Both the position numbers and the translations under genes were made by a program. 64,000 nt of DNA, from NCBI GenBank assembly GCA_947492235.1, contig CANLLZ010000002.1:806001-870000 (forward strand). Direction: 5' to 3'. This stretch comes from an uncultured Altererythrobacter sp. (GTDB lineage: Bacteria; Pseudomonadota; Alphaproteobacteria; Sphingomonadales; Sphingomonadaceae). This document shows, one piece after another, positions 9,245-18,567 of the stretch; positions within the stretch are counted from its first letter, which is position 1, and each line of letters opens with the position of its first letter. The notes under the pieces were generated by a model. It searched no databases. It worked only from the letters and a program-made list of their open reading frames with translations, and was not told the origin of the DNA.

Positions 9245-9270
9245 TTGACATCGATTCGGGTTCTTGTCAA
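9245..9270. promoter_or_regulatory. TTGACA-N14-TGTCAA inverted repeat in a divergent promoter region
   Basis: A perfect 6+6 inverted repeat in the 156-base gap between the minus-strand regulator operon and the plus-strand phosphatase gene. Each half is also a consensus -35 hexamer facing its own gene, but I find no good -10 at 16-18 bases on either strand. It could be the operator of the small XRE regulator or a pair of divergent -35 boxes. This is inference. Confidence 0.4.
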
Positions 9271-9367
9271 CTAAGCTTTCCATATTGGAGCGGGTGCTTG
9301 CCATTCCCTGCGTCATCCTGCAGTCATCGCAGCGCGTCATAGAGCGCGGGTAGGGAGAGAATTTGTT

Positions 9368-11038
9368 ATGTTGCCAGCCGATAATCCTGCCGCTCCGACC
9401 TCTGCACAATTGAACCGCAGGACTTTGCTGAAAAGCGGCGGTGCCGGGCTCGGAATGCTGGGCGCGGCGGGCTCGGGCGCGCCTTTGTTGGCGCGGGAAC
9501 GGGCGACCGGCTTCACCCACGGCGTGGCGAGCGGGGAGCCGGGGCCTGACCGCGTTTTGCTGTGGACCCGCTACAAGGCGGAGCAGGATACGCAGCTGGC
9601 GGTCGAACTGAGCGAAACGCTCGATTTCTTCTCCCACAGCCGCGGCCAGAGTGTGACCGCGGGGCCGGACAGGGACTTTTGCGCCAAGGTGGTGGTCACC
9701 GATCTGAAGCCCGGTACCTGGTATTACTACCGCTTCATCGCGCCCGACGGGACGATGTCCGAGGTGGGACGCACCCGCACGCTTCCCGAAGGGCCGACCG
9801 CCCGCTTCCGCATGGCGGTGTTCTCCTGCTCCAATATCGGCTTCGGCTATTTCAATGCCTATGCCCATGCGGCCGAGGCGAACGATTTCGATCTGGTCGT
9901 CCATACCGGCGACTATTTCTACGAATACGAGGCGGGGCGGTACCCCGACGAGCCGCTGGCGGGGCGCTCCATCGACCCGCAGACAGAGACGCTGGCGCTG
10001 GCCGATTACCGTCTGCGCCATGCCAGCTACCGCGCCGATCCCGACCTGCGCCGGCTGACCCAGCTGTATCCGATGATCATGGGCTGGGACGATCACGAAA
10101 GCGCCAATGACAGCTATGCCGACGGGGCGGAAAACCACGATCCGGCGACCGAGGGTTCGTGGGATGCGCGCAAGGCGGCAGCCATCCGCGCCTACCGCGA
10201 ATGGTTGCCGGTGTCGGACGATCCCTGGGCGGCATACGAAGTGGGCGATCTGGCGACGCTGTTCCGGCTGGAAACCCGGCTCACCGCGCGCTCCCGCCCG
10301 CCGAGCTTGCGCGAAATTATCGGCGGCAAGACCTCGCCCGAGGATATGGTCGCCAGCCTGACAGCTTTCCGCGATGGCGCCTATCGCGATCCGGCGCGCA
10401 CTATGCTGGGGCAGGCGCAGGAGGACTGGCTGGCGGCGGGGCTCGCCCGCTCGGCCCGTCAGGGCAAGGCGTGGCAGGTGCTCGCCCAGCAAGTGCTGAT
10501 GGGCAGCGTATCCACCCCGCCCGCTCTGGCTGGCGGCGTGACCGAAGACATGCCCGATTACGTCCGTCAGCGGGTGCTGGCGGCGGGCATGGCGAGCCGC
10601 GCGGGTCTGCCGCTCAACATGGATGCGTGGGACGGATATCCGGCGGCGCGCGAGCGGCTTCTGCGCTCCGCTCTCGACGCGAACGCCAATCTGCTGGTGT
10701 TGGCCGGAGACAGCCACAATGCCTGGGCCTTCGATCTCGATCTGGACGGCGAGCGTGCGGGTATCGAGTTCGCCGGGCAGTCGGTGACCTCGCCCGGCTT
10801 CGAAGGCTATCTGCCCGGCGTCCCGCCGCAATTGCTGGAGGCGGCGGTGGTCCAGCACAACGATCAGCTCAAATGGGCCGACACCTCGCAGCGCGGCTAT
10901 ATGGCTGTGGAGCTCACGCCGACGCAGGCCGTGGGCGAATACCGTTTCCTGGGCTCTGTGCGCCAGAAAAGCACCGCCCTCGCAGGCACCAAACGCTTTG
11001 TGTCGGGTGCTGGCGAGCGGGTGTTGGCGGAAGGTTGA
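9368..11038 (+). CDS. phoD: PhoD family alkaline phosphatase (Tat-exported)
   Basis: 556 residues. The N-terminus LNRRTLLKSGGAGLGMLG has the twin-arginine pair at 17-18 and a hydrophobic stretch, so it should be exported folded through Tat. The mature part has the PhoD N-terminal domain (FTHGVASGEPGPDRVLLWTR) and the metallophosphatase domain with VFSCSNIGFGYFNAY, VVHTGDYFYEY, GWDDHESAND and VLAGDSHNAWAF, which carry the metal ligands. It hydrolyses phosphomonoesters or diesters in the periplasm to supply phosphate. GGGAGAG precedes the ATG by about 8 bases. No PHO box was identified. Confidence 0.92.
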   Translation: MLPADNPAAPTSAQLNRRTLLKSGGAGLGMLGAAGSGAPLLARERATGFTHGVASGEPGPDRVLLWTRYKAEQDTQLAVELSETLDFFSHSRGQSVTAGPDRDFCAKVVVTDLKPGTWYYYRFIAPDGTMSEVGRTRTLPEGPTARFRMAVFSCSNIGFGYFNAYAHAAEANDFDLVVHTGDYFYEYEAGRYPDEPLAGRSIDPQTETLALADYRLRHASYRADPDLRRLTQLYPMIMGWDDHESANDSYADGAENHDPATEGSWDARKAAAIRAYREWLPVSDDPWAAYEVGDLATLFRLETRLTARSRPPSLREIIGGKTSPEDMVASLTAFRDGAYRDPARTMLGQAQEDWLAAGLARSARQGKAWQVLAQQVLMGSVSTPPALAGGVTEDMPDYVRQRVLAAGMASRAGLPLNMDAWDGYPAARERLLRSALDANANLLVLAGDSHNAWAFDLDLDGERAGIEFAGQSVTSPGFEGYLPGVPPQLLEAAVVQHNDQLKWADTSQRGYMAVELTPTQAVGEYRFLGSVRQKSTALAGTKRFVSGAGERVLAEG

Positions 11039-11883
11039 CGCGCCCGCGCATTTCGCTGGTTCTGCCCGTTCACAACGGAGCGGACTATCTGGGCGAGGCG
11101 CTGGCTTCCATCGCCGACCAGACCTTTGCCGGATACGAGCTGATATGCGTGGATGACGCATCGAGCGATGCCACGCCGGAGATATTGGCGAAAGCGGCAA
11201 AAGACGACGACCGGATCACCATCCTGCGCAACGCCGAAAGGCGCGGCCTGCCCGCCAGCCTGAATACCGGCTTTGCCCGCGCCACTGGCCCGCTGCACAG
11301 CTGGGTGAGCCACGACAATCGGCTGCTCCCCCATATGCTCGAACGTCTGGCCGCATTGCTCGAAGACCAACCCGATTGCGCGATTGCCTACGGGGCTTAC
11401 CGCGAAATCGACCCGTCGGGAGCGCACCTCGGCCATCACGGCGCGCGCGGCAGTGCGGACTTGCTCCTCGCCAACACCGTCGGCGCAGCCTTCCTGACCC
11501 GCGCCGGGGTTTGGCACCAGCTGGGCGGCTATGACGAAAGCCTCGAAGGAGTAGAGGATTACGATTTCTGGCTGCGCGCGCGTCATCGTTTCGCGTTCTG
11601 TGCCACGCAAGAAGAGCTGCTCGAATACCGCCTCCACCCCGCCAGCATGACCACGCGTCGCTCCGCCGCAATCGCCGATGCTCATGACGCCTTGCTGGAG
11701 CGTGAAATTCCGCTGGAGAAAGATGCCAAGACCCGCGCCCACGCATGGCTTGCACTGATGGAACAGCGCCCCGATATGTCCCGCATCCGATACCTTGCCC
11801 GCGCGGCAAGGGCGCATCCATCAACCGCTCTTGCCCACGCCCGCAAAACATTGCGCTGGCTGCGCGCGGCACGCCGCAACTAA
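11035..11883 (+). CDS. Glycosyltransferase family 2
   Basis: About 282 residues of GT-A fold glycosyltransferase. ISLVLPVHNGADYLGEAL starts the fold, DDASSDATPEIL binds the nucleotide, and GYDESLEGVEDYDFWLRA carries the acceptor-side ED motif. No membrane segment is seen. The start is probably TTG at 11035, which overlaps the phosphatase stop (TTGA); no in-frame ATG or GTG lies near, and the GGAAGG just before it is too close to be ideal. The acceptor is unknown. It is isolated from the large polysaccharide cluster 30 kb away. Confidence 0.82.
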   Translation: MTRPRISLVLPVHNGADYLGEALASIADQTFAGYELICVDDASSDATPEILAKAAKDDDRITILRNAERRGLPASLNTGFARATGPLHSWVSHDNRLLPHMLERLAALLEDQPDCAIAYGAYREIDPSGAHLGHHGARGSADLLLANTVGAAFLTRAGVWHQLGGYDESLEGVEDYDFWLRARHRFAFCATQEELLEYRLHPASMTTRRSAAIADAHDALLEREIPLEKDAKTRAHAWLALMEQRPDMSRIRYLARAARAHPSTALAHARKTLRWLRAARRN

Positions 11884-11946
11884 TCCTGCACTTTATGCGC
11901 CCGCTCGCCTATGCCATGGGCGCGCCGAACTTGAGACGAGAAACCG

Positions 11947-13977
11947 ATGACACAGCTTTTGAAAATCAGCCTGCCCGATGGATCGGTGCGCGAGATGGAG
12001 CCGGGCAGCACGCCCGCCGACGTCGCGGCTGCTATCGGCCCCGGCCTTGCCAAAGCGGCGCTGGCTGCCCGCGTGGACGGTGAAGTGCGCGATCTGGGCC
12101 GCCCGTTCGACGGCGATGCCGAGCTGGCGCTGATCACCGCGAAGGACGAGGAAGATGCGCTGGAGCTGGCGCGCCACGATTTCGCGCATGTTCTGGCGGA
12201 GGCGGTCCAGTCGCTGTTCCCCGGCACGCAGATCACTTTCGGTCCGGCAACCGATGACGGGTTCTATTACGACGTCAAAGCGCCCGACAGCCGCGAGCCG
12301 TTCAGCATGGACGATCTGCCCGCGATCGAGGAAGAAATGCGCCGCATCATCAAAGCGGACAAGCCGCTGGTGCGCGAAGTCTGGAGCCGCCAGCAGCTAA
12401 TCGAAAAATGGCAGTCCGAAGGCGAGACGTTCAAGGCCGAATGGGCCAAGGAACTGCCCGAGGATGAAGAGCTGACGGTGTACTGGTCGGGCGAACCGGG
12501 CAGCGAGGACGGGTGGCTCGACATGTGCCGCGGCCCGCATCTGGCCAGCACGGGCAAGCTCGATCCACAGGCGTTCAAGCTGATGCGCGTCGCCGGGGCC
12601 TATTGGCGCGGCGACCAGAACAATGCGCAGCTGACGCGGATTTACGGCACTGGCTGGCTCAACAAGAAGCAGCTCACTGCGCACCTTCACCGGCTGGAAG
12701 AGGCCGCCAAGCGCGACCACCGCAAGCTGGGCCGCGAGATGGACCTGTTCCACCTGCAGGAAGAGGCGCACGGGTCCGTCTTCTGGCATCCCAAAGGCTA
12801 TCGCATCTGGCGCGAGCTGGAGGCCTATATGCGCCGCAAGATGGATGGCGGCGGCTACCGCGAAATCAAGACGCCGCAGCTGATGGACGTGCGCCAATGG
12901 ACCCAGTCCGGCCATTGGGGGAAATATGCCGAGAACATGTTCGCCGTGCCCGACATGGTGCCCGAAGTCGATGACGAGGGCGACGGCGTAGCGCGCCCGA
13001 CGGTCGAGGACGATGCCGACTGGATGGCGATCAAGCCGATGAATTGTCCGGCGCATGTGCTGGTCTTCAAGCAGGGCATTACCAGCTACCGCGACCTGCC
13101 CATCCGGCTGGGCGAAATGGGCTGCTGCCACCGCAACGAACCGCATGGCGCGCTCCATGGCCTGATGCGCGTGCGCCAATTCACGCAGGACGATGCGCAT
13201 ATCTTCTGCACGGAAGCGCAGGTGGTCGAGGAAGTGCGCGCCTTCTGCAAACTCGCAGCAGAGGTCTATTCCGATTTCGGCTTTAACTTTGCGATCAAGC
13301 TCGCGCTGCGCCCCGAAAAGCGGCTCGGCAGCGATGCTGACTGGGACAAGGCCGAGCAGGAACTGCGCGACGCTGTCGCAGAAGCGGGCATGATGAACGA
13401 GGAGTTCGGCTGGGAAGAACTGCCCGGCGAAGGCGCGTTCTATGCGCCCAAGCTGGAATGGCACCTGACCGATGCAATCGGCCGCACATGGCAGGTCGGC
13501 ACAATTCAGGGTGACCGGGTGCTGCCCGAGCGTCTGGATGCAACCTATATCGGCGAGGACGGCGACAAGCATCGCCCCGTGATGCTCCACCGCGCGATCT
13601 TCGGGTCTTACGAACGCTTTATCGGCATTCTGATCGAGCATTACGCCGGACGTCTGCCATCATGGCTGGCACCGGTGCAGAGCGTGGTCGCGACAATCAC
13701 CTCCGATGCGGACGGCTATGCCGGTGAGGTGGCTGCAAAGCTGGAGGCGGCGGGCATTCGTGCCGAGAGCGACCTGCGCAACGAGAAGATCAACTACAAG
13801 GTCCGCGAGCACAGCCTTGCCAAGGTCCCGCATCTGCTGGTCGTCGGCAAGCGCGAGGCCGAGGAAGGCACCGTCGCGATCCGCACGCTGGGCGAGAAGG
13901 AACAGCGCGTGATGAGCCTCGATGACGCCATCGCGATGCTGAAAGACGCCGCGACGCCGCCCGATCTGCGCGGCTAG
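11947..13977 (+). CDS. thrS: Threonine-tRNA ligase
   Basis: 676 residues, full length for bacterial ThrRS. Domains in order: TGS (1-65); editing domain with the HxxxH zinc-like site at His77 and His81 (RHDFAH) and CRGPHL near 196; class II catalytic core with [29 protein letters not shown] (motif 2) and a normal motif 3; and the anticodon-binding domain ending about 660. It charges tRNA-Thr in the cytosol. ATG start with a modest ribosome binding site, preceded by a 63-base gap. No T-box or leader structure was recognised. Confidence 0.97.
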   Translation: MTQLLKISLPDGSVREMEPGSTPADVAAAIGPGLAKAALAARVDGEVRDLGRPFDGDAELALITAKDEEDALELARHDFAHVLAEAVQSLFPGTQITFGPATDDGFYYDVKAPDSREPFSMDDLPAIEEEMRRIIKADKPLVREVWSRQQLIEKWQSEGETFKAEWAKELPEDEELTVYWSGEPGSEDGWLDMCRGPHLASTGKLDPQAFKLMRVAGAYWRGDQNNAQLTRIYGTGWLNKKQLTAHLHRLEEAAKRDHRKLGREMDLFHLQEEAHGSVFWHPKGYRIWRELEAYMRRKMDGGGYREIKTPQLMDVRQWTQSGHWGKYAENMFAVPDMVPEVDDEGDGVARPTVEDDADWMAIKPMNCPAHVLVFKQGITSYRDLPIRLGEMGCCHRNEPHGALHGLMRVRQFTQDDAHIFCTEAQVVEEVRAFCKLAAEVYSDFGFNFAIKLALRPEKRLGSDADWDKAEQELRDAVAEAGMMNEEFGWEELPGEGAFYAPKLEWHLTDAIGRTWQVGTIQGDRVLPERLDATYIGEDGDKHRPVMLHRAIFGSYERFIGILIEHYAGRLPSWLAPVQSVVATITSDADGYAGEVAAKLEAAGIRAESDLRNEKINYKVREHSLAKVPHLLVVGKREAEEGTVAIRTLGEKEQRVMSLDDAIAMLKDAATPPDLRG

Positions 13978-13989
13978 AGCCGGACCGCA

Positions 13990-14736
13990 GTGGAACTTCT
14001 GGCAGGCTACACCGCGGTCCAGATCGCCGCGGCGCTGGCGACGGCGTTTGCCGCTGCCTTCGTGCGCGGGCTGGCGGGGTTCGGGCTGGCGATCCTGCTG
14101 GTGCCGGTGCTGGCGCTCGCGCTGACGCCGGTGGAGGCGGTGCTGGCGACCAATTTCGTGGCGCTGTTTATCGGCCTGTCGGAAATCCGCACCATTCTGC
14201 GCGATGCCGAGAAGAGTGCGCTGGTGATCGGGGGGATTGTCGTTGTGACCACCGCACCTGGCCTGATGCTGCTCGCCGCCACTCCGCCCGATCTGGCGCG
14301 GTTCCTGATTGCTCTGGTGGCGCTCTCGGCCTTCGCGGCAATCCTGCTGCCCACACGGCCTGCCGCAGTGCCGGGCCCGGTGGTGACAGGCGGGGTCGGC
14401 ATTGTCAGCGGATTGCTGACGGGCTTTGCCGGAATGCCCGGGCCGCCGGTGGTGCCCTATTATGTCGGGCGGCAGATCCCGCGCCACATGGCCAAGGCAT
14501 CCATGCTGCTGATTTTCACCATCGCTGCCACGGCGGGATTGGGGGCAGGGCTGGCCATCGGCGTGCTGGAATGGCGGCTGGCGGTGCTGGCGCTGCTGCT
14601 GTTCCCGGCGGTGCTGGTCGGCAACTGGCTGGGCGCGAAGGCGTTCGGCAAGGTGAGCGATCCGGTGTGGCGCGGCTTTGTGGCCTTCGCATTGTTTGCG
14701 GCAGCGGCAGCGGCGCTGATCAAACTGCTCAACTGA
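13990..14736 (+). CDS. TauE/SafE family sulfite/organosulfonate exporter-like permease
   Basis: 248 residues with about eight hydrophobic segments. The first half has the family pattern AFVRGLAGFGLAILLVP and the second half the related GLLTGFAGMPGPPVVPYY, the internal repeat expected of TauE/SafE. The GTG start at 13990 follows the thrS stop by 12 bases, so it may be co-transcribed with it. The substrate is unknown: members move sulfite, sulfoacetate or other anions. It converges on the DUF1223 gene with a gap of only 15 bases. Confidence 0.88.
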   Translation: MELLAGYTAVQIAAALATAFAAAFVRGLAGFGLAILLVPVLALALTPVEAVLATNFVALFIGLSEIRTILRDAEKSALVIGGIVVVTTAPGLMLLAATPPDLARFLIALVALSAFAAILLPTRPAAVPGPVVTGGVGIVSGLLTGFAGMPGPPVVPYYVGRQIPRHMAKASMLLIFTIAATAGLGAGLAIGVLEWRLAVLALLLFPAVLVGNWLGAKAFGKVSDPVWRGFVAFALFAAAAAALIKLLN

Positions 14737-14741
14737 GCCAA

Positions 14742-14762
14742 GCGTCAGGCGTCAGGCGTCAG
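14742..14762. repeat. Three tandem copies of GCGTCAG across a stop codon
   Basis: The heptamer GCGTCAG occurs three times head to tail, and its middle copy contains the TGA stop of the minus-strand DUF1223 gene. Because seven is not a multiple of three, gain or loss of a copy would change the C-terminal reading of that gene. Confidence 0.8.
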
Positions 14763-15564
14763 GCAGAATTTTCCCCGCCAGTATCGGGCCATCGGCTCCA
14801 TCGCGCAGGATCACTGCATAGGCGTTGGCGCCGTCGATATCCCGCTCATTATTTGCGAGCGTGTAATCCAGTGACTGGTTCGCCAGCTGACCCAGCGGTT
14901 TCTCGCCCTTCCACACATTGGTGTAGGTCACGCTGCGCCCGCCATTCTCGCCGCGCCCGATCTTGACAGTCTCGCTTCGGTCCAGCCCGACCAGCTGGAG
15001 CCGCCCGGACTGGCCGGGCTTGCCATCGACCGCAATCTGCACACTCCCATCCACTGCGCGGGACAGCATGATGTCCGGCGCATCGCGGTGCCGCTCGCGG
15101 CCCACCAGTGTGCGCAAGGCGTCCTCGCGCGAACCGACCAGCCCTTCACGCCCACTGACCACTGCCTGCGGAGTATAGACGCCGTTGCGCCCCTCCAGAC
15201 CGCGTCTTGCATAGGCGCGCTGGAGATTGGTGTTGGCTTGTTTGCCGAGAGTATCGCGCCAGCCCAGCCGGTCCCAATAGGTCACGGGCCGCTCGATCAC
15301 GAGCAAGCCGTCTTCCTTCGCCAGCTTCGCCGCGAGCCGATCCGCCGGCGGACAGGAGGAGCAGCCCTGACTGGTGAAAAATTCCACTACGACCGGCGTT
15401 TTTTCGTCTTGCTGCTGGCCTGCAGCGGCAGGGGCCGATTGCTCCATCATCATGCGCTTCTTGGCAGCGGCATCGGATTGGTCTGCGGAGTTTCCGGCAT
15501 AGAGCGTCCCGGCAGTCAAGCCGAGGGCGCCGAGTGCGGCTGCGATCCAGAGGGGCGTGTGCAT
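14752..15564 (-). CDS. DUF1223 thioredoxin-like periplasmic protein
   Basis: 270 residues. The N-terminal hydrophobic segment (4-23, LWIAAALGALGLTAGTLYAG) is a signal peptide or anchor. It is followed by the DUF1223 domain with VEFFTSQGCSSCPPADRL, placing a Cys68-x-x-Cys71 pair in a thioredoxin-like fold. Further family motifs are PVTYWDRLGWRDTLG and YTPQAVVSGREG. Likely a periplasmic redox protein; the partner is unknown. Its stop lies inside a triple 7-base repeat. Confidence 0.87.
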   Translation of the reverse strand: MHTPLWIAAALGALGLTAGTLYAGNSADQSDAAAKKRMMMEQSAPAAAGQQQDEKTPVVVEFFTSQGCSSCPPADRLAAKLAKEDGLLVIERPVTYWDRLGWRDTLGKQANTNLQRAYARRGLEGRNGVYTPQAVVSGREGLVGSREDALRTLVGRERHRDAPDIMLSRAVDGSVQIAVDGKPGQSGRLQLVGLDRSETVKIGRGENGGRSVTYTNVWKGEKPLGQLANQSLDYTLANNERDIDGANAYAVILRDGADGPILAGKILPDA

Positions 15565-15621
15565 AGTGTCGTCCGTGGCAAAGTGTGTCTGCCACCGTAT
15601 TCGAACGTTATGCCTTTAGAG

Positions 15622-16611
15622 TTACAGGTTTGCTGGCAACACGGGCATTTGCTGGCTGGCGCAATGAAACCCGCCGCCGCCTGCCAGAACGGCGTCTGCC
15701 GCAAGGCCGATTGTCGTGCGATCCGGGAAAAGCGCGGCAATCGCCGCAACTCCGTCCGCGTCATGCGGGCTGCCGAAAGTTGGCACCACGACCAGATGCG
15801 TCGTGATAGCAAAATTGGCGTAGCTTGCTGGTTCGATGGTTCCGTCACGCACAATCCTGCCGGGGGACGGGATGCGCACGAGATCCAGCCCCGCTTCGGC
15901 GATACGCTGTGCGGCATCCGCGTAAATTGTGGCGTTCGGATCGTCCGAGCCTGTGGCGCGCGGCAAGGCCACTGTGCCCGGCGCCACGAAGCGCGCGAGA
16001 TTATCGACATGGCCGTCGGTATGGTCGTTGATCAGGCCATCACCCAGCCACACCACGCGGGTGAAGCCCAGATCGCGGGCCAGTCGTGCCTCGATCTCCG
16101 CCTTAGAAAGATCGGGATTGCGGTTGGGATTGAGCAGGCACTGCTCGGTCGTCAGCGCAGTGCCGGTGCCGTCGGTATCGACCGCGCCGCCTTCCAGCAC
16201 CCAGTCGCTCTCCACCACCGGCAATCCGGCATCGCGCGCCAGTTCTGCGCCTATGGTCTGGTCGCCCGCCATCAGGTATTTCTCGCCCCAGCCGTTGAAT
16301 TGGCAGCGCAGGGCCGATCCATCGGTCCGCACCAGCGGCCCGGTATCGCGCAGCCAGATATCGCCATAGGCGCGGCGTTCGAGCGTTACCCTATCTGAGA
16401 CAAGTTCCCGCGCACGCGCCTCGTTAGCGTCGTTCCGAACCAGCAGGTGCACCTCCTGCCCGCTCTCCGCTACAGCGTTGGCGAAAGCGGCAATCTGGTC
16501 CTGAGCACGCGGCAAGATACCCGGCCATTCCTCCACATCGTGCGGGAAGCCGATCCATAGCCAGTCTTGCGGTGCCCATTCGGGCGGCATGGTGCGGTGC
16601 TCGAAAACCAT
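15622..16611 (-). CDS. Agmatine deiminase family protein
   Basis: 329 residues of the peptidylarginine deiminase-like, pentein-fold family that converts agmatine to N-carbamoylputrescine. Conserved sites seen: MPPEWAPQDWLWIGFP at the N-terminus, GDIWLRDTGP, the base and aspartate motif NDHTDGHVDN, and the nucleophile Cys near residue 317 in GGGGFHCASQQMP. The usual form there is GGGNIHC, so the Asn-Ile pair is replaced by Gly-Phe. The ATG at 16611 has AAAGG about eight bases upstream and is preferred to the in-frame start at 16629. The exact substrate (agmatine or another guanidine) is not settled. Confidence 0.88.
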   Translation of the reverse strand: MVFEHRTMPPEWAPQDWLWIGFPHDVEEWPGILPRAQDQIAAFANAVAESGQEVHLLVRNDANEARARELVSDRVTLERRAYGDIWLRDTGPLVRTDGSALRCQFNGWGEKYLMAGDQTIGAELARDAGLPVVESDWVLEGGAVDTDGTGTALTTEQCLLNPNRNPDLSKAEIEARLARDLGFTRVVWLGDGLINDHTDGHVDNLARFVAPGTVALPRATGSDDPNATIYADAAQRIAEAGLDLVRIPSPGRIVRDGTIEPASYANFAITTHLVVVPTFGSPHDADGVAAIAALFPDRTTIGLAADAVLAGGGGFHCASQQMPVLPANL

Positions 16612-16624
16612 AATCAGACCTTTC

Positions 16625-16700
16625 GTCATTCCTGCGTACGCGGGAACCCAGAATGGCTCAGAGCCTGATTACACTGGGTCCCCGCTTTCGCGGGGATGAC
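16625..16700. repeat. REP-like palindromic repeat (paired hairpins)
   Basis: Two arms, 16625-16651 and 16674-16700, are imperfect inverted copies: the left begins GTCATTCCTGCG and ends GGGAACCCAG; the right begins CTGGGTCCCCGC and ends GCGGGGATGAC. Each arm also folds alone (GCGTACGC; CCCCGCTTTCGCGGGG). This layout is typical of dispersed extragenic palindromes of alphaproteobacteria. It lies just upstream of the deiminase start and downstream of the M28 peptidase stop, and could act as an attenuator or RNA stabiliser. No other copy was noticed in the window. Confidence 0.75.
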
Positions 16701-16737
16701 GGGTGGTGCGAAGATAACGGGCGTTTCGCTAAACGGC

Positions 16738-18453
16738 TCAGCAGCCCACTTCGCTCCGCTCGCAATCCGCATCGCGGGTGCCGCGGAATTCATCGCCGTC
16801 GTTCCAGTTGGGCCAGCTCGTGCTCATGCCCATCATGCGGCCAAGGCGGTAGAACAGGTTAAGATCGCCCATCACGCCGGACCAGTCCCACTCTTCGTTG
16901 AACTCGTCTTTCGGGCCGTGATAACGGTTCTCGGTGTAGTCTTTTGCCACGGCGGCACCGGCCTCGCGGCCACCTTCGACCAGATCTTCGCCGCCATCGA
17001 CATACAGCATCGGCACGCCGCGCTTGGCGAAGGCAAAGTGGTCGGAACGGTAGTAGTAGCCCGCTTCCGGCTTGGGATTGGGCGTGGCGACGCGGCCATC
17101 GGCTTCCAAGGCTGCCTCCAGGAACAGGTCGAGCTGCGATTTGCCGGGGCCCACAACGGTCACGTCCTTGGCTGGCCCAGCGACCTGAAACGCGTCCATA
17201 TTGATGCCGCCGACCGTCTGCGCCAGTGGGAATACAGGATTGGCTGCATAATAATCGGCACCCAGAAGGCCCTGCTCCTCGGCAGTCACCGCCAGGAAAA
17301 CGAGGCTGCGCGCGGTGGCACCGGCCTTTGCATGCGCCTCGGCAAGAGCGACCAGCGCCGCCGTGCCGGTCGCATTGTCGACTGCGCCGTTGCAGATGTC
17401 GTCACCATCGGGCGCAGGTGTGCAGCGGCCAAGGTGGTCCCAATGCGCGGTGTGGATCACATACTCATCCGCGCGTTCGGTGCCCGGCAGCATGCCGATG
17501 ACGTTCTGCGAAGCATAGGTGCGGATGTCGTTGCGGAATGATGTCGAAGCGCTGAGGCCGAGCGGGACCGGCTTGAAACCCGGCTCCTTCGCTGCGGCAA
17601 GGAGAGCTTCGAAATCCTGACCCGCTGCCTCGACGATCTGCTGCGCTGCGCTCTTTTGCACCCAGCCATTCATGGTGGTCATGGGCGGAGCGTTCTCGCC
17701 GCGCTGGGCGTAGGCCTGCGGGCCGGACCAGCTCGATTCGACGACATTCCAGCCATAGGAAGCCGGGGCTTCGTCATGGATGACCAGCGCGGCGGCTGCG
17801 CCTTTGCGCCCTGCTTCCTCGAACTTGTAGGTCCAGCGTCCGTAATAGGTCATCGCCTTTCCGCCGAACGGGCCATCCAGAGTTTCTGCGCCAAAATCGG
17901 GATCGTTGACGAGGATGAGGGCGGTTTTGCCCGTCATGTCTACGCCGTCATAATCGTTCCACTCACGCTCGGCCGCGTCGATGCCGTAGCCGACGAAGAC
18001 GATTTCGCTGTCTTCCAGCGTTGTCTGGGTTTCTTCCTTGTAGGAAACGCCAACCCAGTCGGTCGCGAAATCGAGCGAAATATCCGCTGCCGCATCGCCG
18101 TTGGGATTGGTGATCGTCAGCGGGGCGAAATCCTTGCCGGTGATCTCAACCAACGGCACATCCTGCACCCATTCGCCATTGTTGCCGGGCTCGAGGCCCG
18201 CTTCTTTGTATTTCTCGATCAGCAAGGCGACCGTCTTCTTGCCTCCTTCGGTTCCCGGCATCCGGCCTTCAAATTCATCGGATGAAAGCTCGCGCACGAT
18301 GTCGACCATGGTCTGCTCGGACAAATCGCCATCGGCCACTTCGGGAATGTCGAGCGCGGAGCCATCGCCAGACAGGCTATCGGGCAATTCGTCGCAAGCG
18401 GTGAGCGAGAGGGCCGCAGCGGCGCTGGCTGCGGCGAGGAACATGCGTTTCAT
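16738..18453 (-). CDS. M28 family zinc peptidase lipoprotein with PA-like insert
   Basis: 571 residues. The signal peptide MKRMFLAAASAAAALSLTAC ends in a lipobox, so the protein is probably lipidated at Cys20 and envelope-bound. A protease-associated-like region (about 130-300) precedes the M28 aminopeptidase core with metal-site motifs HTAHWDHLGRC, GAVDNATGTAAL, TAEEQGLLGADYY, NMDAF and YYRSDHFAFAKRGVP. It should remove N-terminal residues from peptides outside the cytoplasm. The frame is open further upstream, but the signal peptide fixes the start at 18453. It is divergent from glnE with 114 bases between. Confidence 0.92.
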   Translation of the reverse strand: MKRMFLAAASAAAALSLTACDELPDSLSGDGSALDIPEVADGDLSEQTMVDIVRELSSDEFEGRMPGTEGGKKTVALLIEKYKEAGLEPGNNGEWVQDVPLVEITGKDFAPLTITNPNGDAAADISLDFATDWVGVSYKEETQTTLEDSEIVFVGYGIDAAEREWNDYDGVDMTGKTALILVNDPDFGAETLDGPFGGKAMTYYGRWTYKFEEAGRKGAAAALVIHDEAPASYGWNVVESSWSGPQAYAQRGENAPPMTTMNGWVQKSAAQQIVEAAGQDFEALLAAAKEPGFKPVPLGLSASTSFRNDIRTYASQNVIGMLPGTERADEYVIHTAHWDHLGRCTPAPDGDDICNGAVDNATGTAALVALAEAHAKAGATARSLVFLAVTAEEQGLLGADYYAANPVFPLAQTVGGINMDAFQVAGPAKDVTVVGPGKSQLDLFLEAALEADGRVATPNPKPEAGYYYRSDHFAFAKRGVPMLYVDGGEDLVEGGREAGAAVAKDYTENRYHGPKDEFNEEWDWSGVMGDLNLFYRLGRMMGMSTSWPNWNDGDEFRGTRDADCERSEVGC

Positions 18454-18567
18454 GGCGGTGGTGTGTCCTGTGATGGGCGTGTGTTCTGGCGCGCTTGTCG
18501 CAAAGGCGGGCGCATTGGGCAAGTGGGGTGCTTGCAAGCATTCACCGGGAGCGGCAGTGCATATGGT

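Noticed and set aside
9029-11200. A 723-codon open frame on the minus strand
   Set aside because: It lies opposite the PhoD gene, which has clear catalytic motifs and a Tat signal. Only its last 60 residues are supported as a real small protein (9029-9211).
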